Translations under genes and position numbers: made by a program
Notes under the pieces: generated by a model
Seen by the model: the letters and a program-made list of their open reading frames with translations, nothing else
Told to the model about the DNA's origin: nothing
The model's database searches: none
In this document: piece after piece, positions 18,282 to 27,060 of the stretch
How positions within the stretch are numbered: position 1 is the first letter of the stretch
How the letters are laid out: each line of letters opens with the position of its first letter
Assembly (NCBI GenBank): GCA_964251665.1
Contig: CAXUKO010000001.1
Coordinates: forward strand, 496,001 to 560,000
Direction of reading: 5' to 3'
DNA length: 64,000 nucleotides
DNA from: JBBQLG01 sp964251665
GTDB lineage: Bacteria > Bacteroidota > Bacteroidia > Cytophagales > Spirosomataceae

Positions 18282-20021
18282 ATGAAACAAACGCTTTACG
18301 TCTTTTTACTGGGTTTTCTTCCCTATCTGGCTGATGCCCAAAGCCCTTATATTCCCCTGAATGCCGACTATTATCACCTCATCGACCGCTTCGAAATCCG
18401 GCAGGGGCAGTGGACAAAGGGTATTCACAGCTCTATAAAGCCTTATAACCGCCAAAGTGTGGTGGAGCTCACCGATAGTGTAATTGCTAACCCCGAATAC
18501 GTAACGTCGCCCACAGACCGGTTTAATCTGAATTACCTACGCGATGACAGCTGGGAGTGGGTTACGAATCGGGATACGGTTCGGGCGGTTACCAACACCG
18601 GCTATTACCCCGTTCGCCAGCTGCAGCCGGGCGACAGCCGTGAGCCGATTCTGTCCATTTTTTATCAAAAAAAGGCCGATGCATACAGTATGCAGACGCC
18701 CGAATTTGATCTGCACATCAGCCCGGTCGTGTACGCCGGGTTCGGCCAGCAGAGCCTGAGCAATGCAACCAGCGCCGATATTCGCCCGTATGTGAACACA
18801 AGGGGCGTTGAGTTACGGGGCACCATTGGCAAAAAGCTGGGTTTTTACACGTTTCTCTCCGACAATCAGGCCGCCTATCCACGCTATATCCGAGACTATG
18901 GACAGATGTATGGCCGCGATAATGCGGGCTTTGCCCCCGGCGAAGGCCTGGCCAAAACGTTTAAAAACGGCGGGGCTGACTTTATCTCAGCGCGGGGGTA
19001 TATCACCTTTAATGTGCTGAAAATTATTAATATCCAGTTTGGACACGACCGGAATTTCATCGGTAACGGGTTCCGGTCGATGCTGCTGTCCGACAATGCG
19101 GCCCCGTATCTGTTCCTGAAACTGACCACCAATTTCGGGCCGTTTCAATACACCAATCTGTTTGCCGAGTTGCAGAACACACAGGCAGTGGTACCTACCA
19201 ATCAGTTGATTCCCCAGAAGTTTGCGGTGATGCACCACCTGAGTGCCAACCTAGGCAAGCACATCAACGTGGGCGTATTTGAATCAGAAATTCTGAGCCG
19301 CGACCGCGTGGACCTGAATTACCTGAACCCGATTATTTTTTACCGGTTTGTGGAGTCGTTCCGGGGTAGTGCCGATAATGCGAACCTGGGCTTTGACTTT
19401 AAGGCCAATTTTCGGAAGCATTTTCAGTTCTACAGCCAGTTCATGCTCGATGAGTTTATTCTCAAGGAACTGACCAGCGGCCGAGGCTCCTGGACCAATA
19501 AATTTGCCGCACAGGCAGGCTTGAAATACATCGACGCCTTTGGTATATCAAATCTTGACCTTCAGGGCGAAGTAAATCTAGCACGGCCGTTTACCTACTC
19601 GCATCTGGGCGGTCAGACCAACTACGCGCATTACAGTCAGCCGCTAGCGCACCCGCTGGGGGCTAATTTTGTGGAAGTTATCGGTATTGCTAAATACCAG
19701 CTTAAGAAGCTGAGCGCCACCGGTATTTTTAGTGTCATGAATACCGGCCGCGATACCCCGGGTCATAATTACGGCGGCAACATTCTGCTTGATTATGACA
19801 CGCGCTTCCGCGATACGGGTAATTTTATCGGGCAGGGCCGGAATACAATTATTACGTATGCCGATCTGCGGCTGTCGTATATGGTTAAACACAACGTTTT
19901 TGTTGACGCCCGTTACCTGTATCGGCTACAGGACAGCCAATACCGTCCCGATAGCTACACGACCAATCTGGCCAGTATTGCCCTGCGCTGGAATCTGGCC
20001 TACCGAAACTGGGTGTTTTAA
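18282..20021 (+). CDS. Outer-membrane beta-barrel protein, Wzi/RemB-like
   Basis: 579 residues from the ATG at 18282, which gives a clean signal peptide (MKQTLYVFLLGFLPYLADAQ). The open frame extends 19 codons upstream without a signal-like sequence. The remainder is rich in aromatic, amphipathic strand-like segments (for example INIQFGHDRNFIGNGFRSM) and ends in a strand with terminal aromatic (WNLAYRNWVF), as in outer-membrane barrels. The general look resembles the capsule-assembly Wzi and gliding-protein RemB group of this phylum, but I cannot confirm the family by eye. The downstream sugar-phosphate isomerase gmhA is consistent with a surface-glycan role. Confidence 0.6.
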   Translation: MKQTLYVFLLGFLPYLADAQSPYIPLNADYYHLIDRFEIRQGQWTKGIHSSIKPYNRQSVVELTDSVIANPEYVTSPTDRFNLNYLRDDSWEWVTNRDTVRAVTNTGYYPVRQLQPGDSREPILSIFYQKKADAYSMQTPEFDLHISPVVYAGFGQQSLSNATSADIRPYVNTRGVELRGTIGKKLGFYTFLSDNQAAYPRYIRDYGQMYGRDNAGFAPGEGLAKTFKNGGADFISARGYITFNVLKIINIQFGHDRNFIGNGFRSMLLSDNAAPYLFLKLTTNFGPFQYTNLFAELQNTQAVVPTNQLIPQKFAVMHHLSANLGKHINVGVFESEILSRDRVDLNYLNPIIFYRFVESFRGSADNANLGFDFKANFRKHFQFYSQFMLDEFILKELTSGRGSWTNKFAAQAGLKYIDAFGISNLDLQGEVNLARPFTYSHLGGQTNYAHYSQPLAHPLGANFVEVIGIAKYQLKKLSATGIFSVMNTGRDTPGHNYGGNILLDYDTRFRDTGNFIGQGRNTIITYADLRLSYMVKHNVFVDARYLYRLQDSQYRPDSYTTNLASIALRWNLAYRNWVF

Positions 20022-20028
20022 TGTAGTA

Positions 20029-20133
20029 GTAAGTCAGTAAGTTGGCAAGTCAGTAAGTGGCTTCGCCTGAGTTGGTAAGTCCTTTGTTACGGCACTCTTA
20101 CCGACTTACTGACTTACCAACTTGTTGACTTAC
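20029..20133. repeat. Long imperfect palindrome before gmhA
   Basis: Arms of about 33 nt (20029-20061 and 20101-20133) built from GTAAGTCAGTAAGTTGG-type units, with a few mismatches and a loop of about 39 nt. It nearly fills the 121-bp spacer and ends 9 nt before the gmhA start. It contains GTCAGTAAGTGGCTTCGCC, one base different from the outer motif of the sdhA-sdhB palindrome. Confidence 0.85.
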
Positions 20134-20142
20134 GACTTTATC

Positions 20143-20718
20143 ATGCAAGACATTATCCGCCGGGAGTTGACCGAAGCGCAAACCGTTCTGGACAACTTTC
20201 TGGCTATTCCCGACTCACTAACGGCTATCGAAATGGCCGCCCGGCTCATGGCTGATGCCCTGGCAGCGGGTCATAAAATCATTTCCTGTGGCAACGGTGG
20301 CTCTCACTGCGATGCCATGCATTTTGCCGAGGAGCTTTCCGGGCGTTACCGCGACAATCGTCGTTCGCTGGCTGCTATCGCCATCTCCGACCCCAGCCAT
20401 ATCTCCTGCGTGGGGAACGACTATGGCTACGAATCCATATTCTCCCGATTCATTGAAGGCCTTGGCAATGCGGGAGATGTGCTGCTGGGTATCAGTACCA
20501 GCGGCAACTCGGCTAATATCATCCGCGCAGTGGATGCCGCCCGGCAGAAAGGCATGAAGGTGGTGCTTTTAAGTGGCAAAGATGGCGGTAAACTGGCGGG
20601 ACAGGCCGACGTTGAAGTGCGGGTGCCGCACGTTGGCTATGCCGACCGGATTCAGGAGATTCACATTAAAGTGATTCACCTGTTTATCCTGCTGATCGAG
20701 CAAAGGCTGGGTTTGTAA
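20143..20718 (+). CDS. gmhA: Phosphoheptose isomerase (SIS domain)
   Basis: A 191-residue enzyme converting sedoheptulose-7-phosphate to D-glycero-D-manno-heptose-7-phosphate for LPS core or S-layer glycans. The SIS-fold signatures are clear: CGNGGSHCDAMHFAEELSGRY with active-site Ser, His and Glu, GISTSGNSANI for phosphate binding, and a C-terminal IQEIHIKVIHLF helix with catalytic His. The ATG at 20143 (MQDIIRREL) is chosen over an in-frame start 7 codons upstream, which lies in the palindrome edge. No other heptose genes are in the window. Confidence 0.93.
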   Translation: MQDIIRRELTEAQTVLDNFLAIPDSLTAIEMAARLMADALAAGHKIISCGNGGSHCDAMHFAEELSGRYRDNRRSLAAIAISDPSHISCVGNDYGYESIFSRFIEGLGNAGDVLLGISTSGNSANIIRAVDAARQKGMKVVLLSGKDGGKLAGQADVEVRVPHVGYADRIQEIHIKVIHLFILLIEQRLGL

Positions 20719-20725
20719 AAGCCAT

Positions 20726-21784
20726 TCACTTTTTTGCCGCTACCTGCATACGGCCTGGCAGGCTTCGATAAGGCACATTTTTGAGCGGTTTCAGACCGGC
20801 AGCCTGTTGCCACGCACTAATTTCGGACACCGAATAATTGCCGGCCGTGCTGGTCAGGCCATAAAACAGGTCTGTTGAGGAGCCGACCAGTTCAGGTTTG
20901 CTGCCTACCTCGGGTCGTATAAATTCATTCACGATGTAAATGCCACCCGGCTTCAGGGCACGGGCTACTTTGGCGGCTACTGCCCGGTTTTGCTCGTCCG
21001 AAAAATGATGGGCCAGGCTCGACATCAGCACAATGTCGTACTGAGCTTCGCCCAGATCGTCGGTCAGGGCGTTGCCGGGCTGGTGCCGGATGCGGTCACC
21101 CATGCCTAAGTTGGCCAGCAACGGCGCGGCTTTCTCAATGGCTTGTGGTAAATCCAGCACCGTCGACTGTAACTGGGGCAGACGTCGGCAAAGGGCGGCT
21201 GAGTGTTGGCCATGCGCGCCACCAATATCCAGCATCCGCGACGGTACATCGCCCCGGATGGCTTTGGGAACGGGTGCCCGGCGGCCAAACTCCTTGGCTT
21301 CGGTGCCGGTAGCGGCCAGCATGGCCTGCTGATAATAGCCCCATTCATCGGCGGTGAGGTGGTCGTGGTAATGAATGCCTTTCCCCGTTTTCAGGTAGTC
21401 GCCCAGCTGGTCGAGCCACTGCCACATCACCCGATTGTTAAACACCATCATGCCATACACAGACTCGTCGTTATCCTGCCGAATCCACCGGCTGGCCATT
21501 CGGGTTAAGGTAAAGCGGCCATTGCTGAAGGTGAAATAGCCCAGTGCCGTCAGTAAGCCCATGAGTTCGGTCAGGGCTTTAGGGTGCAGGGAGCGGGTTT
21601 CGGCAATGGCCGTTACCGTATCATGTCCCTGTGCGACGGCTTCAAAAACGCCCTTGTCGGCGGCCTCCAGCACCGCTTTGGCAATGACAGGCATAATTTG
21701 GGCGTGCAGCAGCGGGATGGGAACCAGGTTGGCTTTGAGAGCGAGCCATTCAATGGGATTTTCGGGGGTTACGGTTAACTGCAT
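20726..21784 (-). CDS. SAM-dependent O-methyltransferase (dimerisation-domain type)
   Basis: 352 residues with the two-domain layout of acetylserotonin/hydroxyneurosporene-type O-methyltransferases. The N-terminal winged-helix dimerisation domain (about residues 15-100) contains ALTELMGLLTALGYF. The C-terminal Rossmann domain has the SAM motif LDIGGAHGQHSA, then TVLDLP, LMSSLAHHF and LKPGGIYIVNEF. The substrate is probably a small aromatic or hydroxylated metabolite, but none is indicated by neighbours. It converges on gmhA with a 7-nt gap. Confidence 0.85.
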   Translation of the reverse strand: MQLTVTPENPIEWLALKANLVPIPLLHAQIMPVIAKAVLEAADKGVFEAVAQGHDTVTAIAETRSLHPKALTELMGLLTALGYFTFSNGRFTLTRMASRWIRQDNDESVYGMMVFNNRVMWQWLDQLGDYLKTGKGIHYHDHLTADEWGYYQQAMLAATGTEAKEFGRRAPVPKAIRGDVPSRMLDIGGAHGQHSAALCRRLPQLQSTVLDLPQAIEKAAPLLANLGMGDRIRHQPGNALTDDLGEAQYDIVLMSSLAHHFSDEQNRAVAAKVARALKPGGIYIVNEFIRPEVGSKPELVGSSTDLFYGLTSTAGNYSVSEISAWQQAAGLKPLKNVPYRSLPGRMQVAAKK

Positions 21785-21908
21785 GAAAAAACAGAGTTAT
21801 CTGTGTTGGGTTATAAGATGGGATATCTGGTGTTACTACTTACTATAACTCACCGGGCGCGTAATGGGCTTATGCCCTGTCCGCTTTCTTTTGGTTTCCT
21901 CTTTTCTG

Positions 21909-23012
21909 ATGAATAGTATGACAACTATACCATTTAGGTTGGAATTATACACACCCGTCGATGATGACCGGCCTGTGTATGTAACGGGTGATTTTTGTGA
22001 CTGGCTACCCGATCTGGAAACGCTGCGATTACAGCCGCTCGGTGGGGGGAAATACGAACTAACCATGTCGGCCGAGGTTTCTCTGCCCGACCAGTTTACG
22101 TACAAATACACCCGGGGCGGCTGGGAGCATGTCGAACTGAATTACGATGGTGAGTCGGTGCCGAATCGGACCGCCAGTCGGGACGCGGGTCATGTGTCTG
22201 ATGTAGTGCCACACTGGCGCTGGTTTGGCCATGCGTATAACGCTGACTTTCTACCGACGGTGGTGCGGGTCAGTCAGGAGTTTGAATTACCGCAGTTAGC
22301 TGCCAACCGGCCCATTCACGTCCTGTTGCCCTATGATTACGAGCAAACTGAAGCCGACGAGAATCCTAAACGCTACCCTGTGTTGTACCTGCACGATGGA
22401 CAGAACCTGTTTGGCGAGGGTGTTGGGTTTGGTAGTTGGGAGGTCGATCATAAAATGGCCATTCTGGCAGCTCGTCATCATCACGAGGTCATTCTGGTAT
22501 CCATTGATCACGGCGACAGTGAACGTATCCGCGAATTCACACTCGAACGCACCCGCGCCGGTCGGGGCAAGGGTCGGCATTATCTCCATTTTATTGCTGA
22601 GCTGCTCAAACCCTACATCGACGAAAACTTTCGTACCCTGCCCGATATGGCCAATACCGGCATCGGCGGCAGTTCGCTCGGTGGGCTAATCTCACTGTAT
22701 GGTGGTCTTATGTTTCCCGATGTATTTGGGAAGCTGATGGTCTTTTCGCCTTCGCTCTGGATTTCGCCCAAGATTTATTTCGATGCCATCCGGTTTCAGG
22801 CGCATCAGGCCGTGAAGGTGTACGTATATGGGGGCGAAGCGGAATCGGCTTACATGGTGCCCAACATGCAGCGGTTTAAGGATTCGTTGCTAAAACAGCA
22901 ATACGGCGCCCCGATTGACCTGCACCTGTCCGTCGATCCCGAAGGCTTACACCAGGAAGCGCACTGGAGTCGCGAGTTTCCTAAAGCCGTCGAATGGCTG
23001 TTTTATGAATGA
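21909..23012 (+). CDS. Esterase-D-type alpha/beta hydrolase with N-terminal glycan-binding-like domain
   Basis: 367 residues. The N-terminal 100 residues (VYVTGDFCDWLPD, then QFTYKYTRGGWEHVELN) resemble a CBM20/CBM48 starch-binding fold. The rest is a putative-esterase alpha/beta hydrolase: VLYLHDGQNLF, the nucleophile elbow GIGGSSLGGLISLYGG, an acidic GGEAES region and EGLHQEAHWSREFP with the catalytic His. This layout is shared with carbohydrate esterases and siderophore hydrolases. The open frame extends 15 codons upstream. An alternative ATG lies at 21918. There is no signal peptide from the chosen start, so it is probably cytoplasmic. Confidence 0.8.
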   Translation: MNSMTTIPFRLELYTPVDDDRPVYVTGDFCDWLPDLETLRLQPLGGGKYELTMSAEVSLPDQFTYKYTRGGWEHVELNYDGESVPNRTASRDAGHVSDVVPHWRWFGHAYNADFLPTVVRVSQEFELPQLAANRPIHVLLPYDYEQTEADENPKRYPVLYLHDGQNLFGEGVGFGSWEVDHKMAILAARHHHEVILVSIDHGDSERIREFTLERTRAGRGKGRHYLHFIAELLKPYIDENFRTLPDMANTGIGGSSLGGLISLYGGLMFPDVFGKLMVFSPSLWISPKIYFDAIRFQAHQAVKVYVYGGEAESAYMVPNMQRFKDSLLKQQYGAPIDLHLSVDPEGLHQEAHWSREFPKAVEWLFYE

Positions 23013-23322
23013 TACCAGTGCCGTCCCAGCGTTATGTGTGGCTACGCCATTGGTAGAGTGAATTGCCGGTGCAACGGAGCTGATTCATCGAAACTATCGT
23101 CGGTGAGGGCGAGCCGAAATTTGATTAAGTCGATGCTGCTGATCCGGAATGCCCGAATCGCGTATCTATGGTCAGACGCCGTAAGAATGATGGGACTGTG
23201 GGCGGGAAGCGACTCAAAAGAGTGAAAGCTCGACCTTGCACGTTCACTCTTTCAGACACAACCGGTTTAAACGGAGTAATGAACGCTACTGGTTGTATTG
23301 TAATTTATTACCTAATACAGGC
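23013..23322. other. Convergent gap with a small hairpin
   Basis: 310 bp between the esterase and the metallo-hydrolase. The perfect 10-bp inverted repeat AAAGAGTGAA (23217-23226) and TTCACTCTTT (23243-23252) could act as a terminator, although no long T-run follows. Short open frames here show no recognisable protein. Confidence 0.4.
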
Positions 23323-24033
23323 TTATCTGCTGGTCATTGCGCCGAATTTTGTCTCTAACCGACGGTTGGCGTGTTTCCATAGGGGAGAACCGTGCCCGAA
23401 TACGGCTTTATCGAAGTCAAGCTCGCTCAGTGACAACAGGCTTTTTATCGCTAATGACCGATCTTCATAAACGGTACTCAAGTCTAACCCCATTACATGG
23501 GCACACGTATCGCCGGCGATCAGTACGCCTTCATTCTTTAGCAAAAAAGCAACGTGGCCAACGCTATGACCGGGAGTATGAAGAACGTCCAGCCCGCCAG
23601 CAATCGGCAGTACATCGCCGTGATTTAACCGTTCATCAACAACGACGGGATCAATAGTACTGCCTCCTCTTTTAATAAATAGATTGTAGATCAGCCAGTT
23701 AATAATACCCGGCGAGCGGTAGATCGGGGCACGACCGCTTATTCCTTCTTCCAGCAGAGGAGCTTCGAGCTGATGCGCCAGCAGGGGAATACCCAGCGCC
23801 TTTTTGAGCGCAGCGGCACTACCGGCATGGTCAGGGTGGGCGTGAGTCAACAGTACCCGCCTGATGCTGTTGGGGTCTTCACCCGCCTGTTCAAGCGCCC
23901 TAAAAATCTTCGGCAGGCTTCCTGTATAGCCCGTATCAATCAGCGTAAGGCCATTGTCTTTAATAATAAATGCGTTGACGGCTCCCAGACTAAGTTGATA
24001 TAAGGAAGGCGTTATCTGTTGTAGGGTCGGCAT
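23323..24033 (-). CDS. Metallo-beta-lactamase-fold hydrolase
   Basis: A 236-residue MBL-fold enzyme. Metal-binding motifs are in the usual order: LLTHAHPDHAGS (HxHxDH), HTPGHSVGH, LIAGDT, and a late FGHGSPL. The family includes glyoxalase II-like thioesterases, lactonases and phosphodiesterases. The two-metal site is complete, so it is likely active, but the substrate cannot be read from sequence. It lies 45 nt downstream of the PAS histidine kinase on the same strand and may share its transcript. Confidence 0.87.
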   Translation of the reverse strand: MPTLQQITPSLYQLSLGAVNAFIIKDNGLTLIDTGYTGSLPKIFRALEQAGEDPNSIRRVLLTHAHPDHAGSAAALKKALGIPLLAHQLEAPLLEEGISGRAPIYRSPGIINWLIYNLFIKRGGSTIDPVVVDERLNHGDVLPIAGGLDVLHTPGHSVGHVAFLLKNEGVLIAGDTCAHVMGLDLSTVYEDRSLAIKSLLSLSELDFDKAVFGHGSPLWKHANRRLETKFGAMTSR

Positions 24034-24078
24034 AAGATCGGCAGCAGGCTACTGGGTAGTCAGATGAGAAACTTGAAC

Positions 24079-26742
24079 TTAAGTCATCGGCAGATATACC
24101 GTAAACGTAGCACCGGCACCGGGTTGGCTGTAGGCCGTAATCAGGCCACGGTGATTCTCGACCACTTTCTTGACGACGGCTAATCCGATGCCCGTACCGG
24201 GATACTGGCTGCGCCCATGAAGCCGCTGGAAAAGCTCAAAAATGCGGTCCTGATAAGAAGCCTCAAAGCCAATGCCCTCGTCGGTTACGCTCAGCGCTAC
24301 CCACTTGTCCTGGCCTGGAACAGGTCTGGGTTGGGGGAGTTGATCGGCAGACATGAGCGTGGCAGCCACCCGGACCTGAGGAGGCTCATCCGGTTTGGTA
24401 AACTTAAGGGCGTTGGTTATCAGGTTTTGCAGCAACTGCCGGAGTTGAGTCGCATTGCCCATAATGGTAGGTAACTGACCGACACTCACCCGGGCATCCG
24501 TCAGCTGAAGGGTTGTTTCCAGATCACTAAGAACCTCATGAGCGAGCGTCTGGAGGGATACAGCCTTAAAAGGAAGCTGCTGCGTCGACAGCCGGGAATA
24601 ATTCAGCAAGTCTTTAATTAAACTTTGCATGCGCAGGGCCGCCTGCTGCTGCCGCCGAAGCAGATCCTGACCGACTTCGTCCAGGGTATCGGCGTATTGT
24701 GTCAGCAGCATATCACCAAAGGACTGAATTTTGCGTAATGGCTCCTGCAAGTCATGGGAAGCTACATAAGCGAATTGCTGTAAATAGTCATTGGAACGGA
24801 TGAGGGCCTCATTTTTCACTTCCAGTTGCTGCTGATAAACCCGTAACGGTGTGATATCTGTGGTAATCATCAGGATGCCCGTGCGGAACGGCGTGAGGTC
24901 ATAGTCATAAGCCAAACCCAGTTCCGGGTAATCCACCGGCGTATGAATGGGTTCGCCGGTACGCACCACGGTAATTAGGGCGGTAAACAGCGCCCGGCCT
25001 TTAACCGCCGGAAACAGCGACCGAAGGGTATGGGTCAGCAGGTCTTCGGGGGCGAAATCCCGGCCTACAAAAGGGCGGAATAAGTGCCCCGTCGCTGGAT
25101 TGGCCAGAGTCATTTTAAAGTCAGTGATCTGACCTTCCTCGTCAGACAGGGGCTCAAGAACCAGAATGCTGCTGGCCGACGTATTAAGAACCCCTTTGAT
25201 CAAATCGGCCTGCTTTTCCAGATCCAATTGGGCCAGTTTAATGGCCGAAATGTCCATGAACGTGACAATAAGTCCATTGGCTATGGCTACGGCCGAAATC
25301 TCATACCAGGCCGTTCCCGTTGCATTTGACCACTCAAACCGTTGCGTCTTGCCGGTTCGGGCTACGGTCGCATACCGCTCGAAGATGCCGTTAACCATCT
25401 GATGGGGCATCAGTTCTGATAAAAGCTGCCCTTCCAGCACGTGGGGCGGCTGGCCAATCGTTTTGGCCAGAGTGGCATTTATCTTCTCTATGGTAAAATC
25501 CGTAATAATCCCGGCCTGATTCTGAACGGAGAGTAACCAGGCTATACCCGTCAGGGAGTTGTCCAGCACCGTTTGCAGCAAATCGGCCTGCCGTTGCTGG
25601 GCCAGTTGAGCTTCCTTGCGGGCGGTAATATCCAGCGTAGTCAGCACAAAGCCATTGGCGTGAGGAACAGCAGTGCAGTCGAACCAGACAACCCGATTCT
25701 CCAGTTGATGACATGTTTCGAAGTGGTCACTTTGGTTCGACTCTACCACGGCGACATAGCGCCTGAAGGTCCCGTTGTCTTTTAAGTATGGGTATAGCTC
25801 CAGCAACCGTCTGCCCGTTGTCGACTGGCTTGCCCGGAACGGTCGATAAGCGGCCAGTTCGTTACCAACGCCGGTTGTGAAGTCGATAAGGTGGCCCGAC
25901 TCATCCCGAATTGACTCGTAATAGCGAACCGAAGCGGGCGAACTGTTCATCACGCTTTCCAGCAAGGCAGCGGTCCGCTGGGGTTGCGTTACATCCTGAA
26001 AGGACACCAATAACCCATCAGCATACTTCACCACGGATACATCCAGCCAGATATCCTGAGGGGGCAGATACAGCCGTTGGTGATGCGGCTGACCCGTTGT
26101 GACCACGGCTACATACTGATGGAATAAAGCATACGCCTGCATATCCGGGTAGCGCTGGCTAATGGGCTTGGTGAGGATGTCCTGTCGGCTTTGCCGGGAG
26201 ATAGCTGCTCCCATCTGATTACAAAGTGTAGCCTGAAAATCAACGACATCGCCGTTGGTCTGACGAATAGCCTTGAACAGGATTAAGCCGATTGGCATCG
26301 TTTCCATTACCTGCTCCAAGACAGGAATGACAAGCGCTTCGGGCTCTGTTTCCTCAAGGGAAAGCACCAGCAGGTGGTCTGCGTTAAGAAGCTGGCAGTC
26401 AAAGACTCGTACCGCATTCGCTGACAGGCTCGGCTGCCGAAGCTGAAAGTGGTCGCTACCGCCTTGATTATGAACTTGATGGAGTCGCTCAGCCAGCTCC
26501 GGGGTAGAAAAGGGGGGCGGTAACTGATCCAGCGAAGATCCGATCAGGGCAGTTGAAAATGGACTGGCTAATTGCTCCGCTGCGGCATTCGCCTGTTTAA
26601 CCCGAAACTGAACAGGAGGAGTTAAACGTAGCTCAATAACCAGCATGGCATGGCCAGCTAATCGGGAGGGGGTAGCTGACGAAGCAGGGTTTAGTTGGGC
26701 AAAGCCGTCCACAATCGTGTTAACAGAGTCGAGTAAAGGCAA
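24079..26742 (-). CDS. Multi-PAS sensor histidine kinase
   Basis: An 887-residue kinase without transmembrane segments, so a cytoplasmic sensor. After a short N-terminal region there are about five PAS-like modules. Four carry the recurring opener LL/V-x-x-VMxxxP or VLDNS followed by (I/V)xDF, at roughly residues 145, 265, 390 and 510. HisKA follows with YVASHDLQEPLRKIQ (phospho-His about 662, phytochrome-like subtype), then an HATPase domain with NLITNALKF, DEGIGF and GTGIGLAVVKK. No response regulator is adjacent. The downstream MBL hydrolase is the only co-directional neighbour. The signal is unknown. Confidence 0.92.
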   Translation of the reverse strand: MPLLDSVNTIVDGFAQLNPASSATPSRLAGHAMLVIELRLTPPVQFRVKQANAAAEQLASPFSTALIGSSLDQLPPPFSTPELAERLHQVHNQGGSDHFQLRQPSLSANAVRVFDCQLLNADHLLVLSLEETEPEALVIPVLEQVMETMPIGLILFKAIRQTNGDVVDFQATLCNQMGAAISRQSRQDILTKPISQRYPDMQAYALFHQYVAVVTTGQPHHQRLYLPPQDIWLDVSVVKYADGLLVSFQDVTQPQRTAALLESVMNSSPASVRYYESIRDESGHLIDFTTGVGNELAAYRPFRASQSTTGRRLLELYPYLKDNGTFRRYVAVVESNQSDHFETCHQLENRVVWFDCTAVPHANGFVLTTLDITARKEAQLAQQRQADLLQTVLDNSLTGIAWLLSVQNQAGIITDFTIEKINATLAKTIGQPPHVLEGQLLSELMPHQMVNGIFERYATVARTGKTQRFEWSNATGTAWYEISAVAIANGLIVTFMDISAIKLAQLDLEKQADLIKGVLNTSASSILVLEPLSDEEGQITDFKMTLANPATGHLFRPFVGRDFAPEDLLTHTLRSLFPAVKGRALFTALITVVRTGEPIHTPVDYPELGLAYDYDLTPFRTGILMITTDITPLRVYQQQLEVKNEALIRSNDYLQQFAYVASHDLQEPLRKIQSFGDMLLTQYADTLDEVGQDLLRRQQQAALRMQSLIKDLLNYSRLSTQQLPFKAVSLQTLAHEVLSDLETTLQLTDARVSVGQLPTIMGNATQLRQLLQNLITNALKFTKPDEPPQVRVAATLMSADQLPQPRPVPGQDKWVALSVTDEGIGFEASYQDRIFELFQRLHGRSQYPGTGIGLAVVKKVVENHRGLITAYSQPGAGATFTVYLPMT

Positions 26743-26757
26743 GAACCGTTTTTCTGT

Positions 26758-26789
26758 TAAAGATAAGGCCCCGGCAAGCTAATAAACAA
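26758..26789 (-). promoter_or_regulatory. Candidate promoter of the PAS kinase
   Basis: Minus-strand TTG (26787-26789), 21-nt spacer, then TATCTTTA (26758-26765), one base off the TAnnTTTG consensus. It ends 16 nt before the start codon. Confidence 0.45.
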
Positions 26790-26975
26790 TAGAGCTCTCT
26801 CACGGCCTGCCTGTTTCCAGGCCTGATTTGTTTTGAGCCATGCCGTAGACAAACGGGCACCATCGAGGTTTTGATGACAATAACTCAACCCATAACGTTT
26901 TTATGGCCGACATATATACCTTCGGCAAAAGGTACAAGGCTAATGAAGGCGTAAAAAAGTAACTGTCCGTAAATT

Positions 26976-27044
26976 AAACCAGTCAGCCGGAGGAGGTGAG
27001 CCGTACCTTCAAGGTACGGCTCACCTCCTCCGGCTGACTGGTTT
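26976..27044. repeat. Perfect 34-bp inverted repeat after comM
   Basis: Arms 26976-27009 and 27011-27044 are exact reverse complements around a single central base (27010). The innermost ACCTT-C-AAGGT would open to a small loop in RNA. The palindrome starts 17 bp beyond the comM stop and on that strand is followed by TTTAATTT, so it can serve as its terminator. As DNA it could extrude a cruciform. Confidence 0.93.
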
Positions 27045-27060
27045 TGGGCTTATAATTTCC

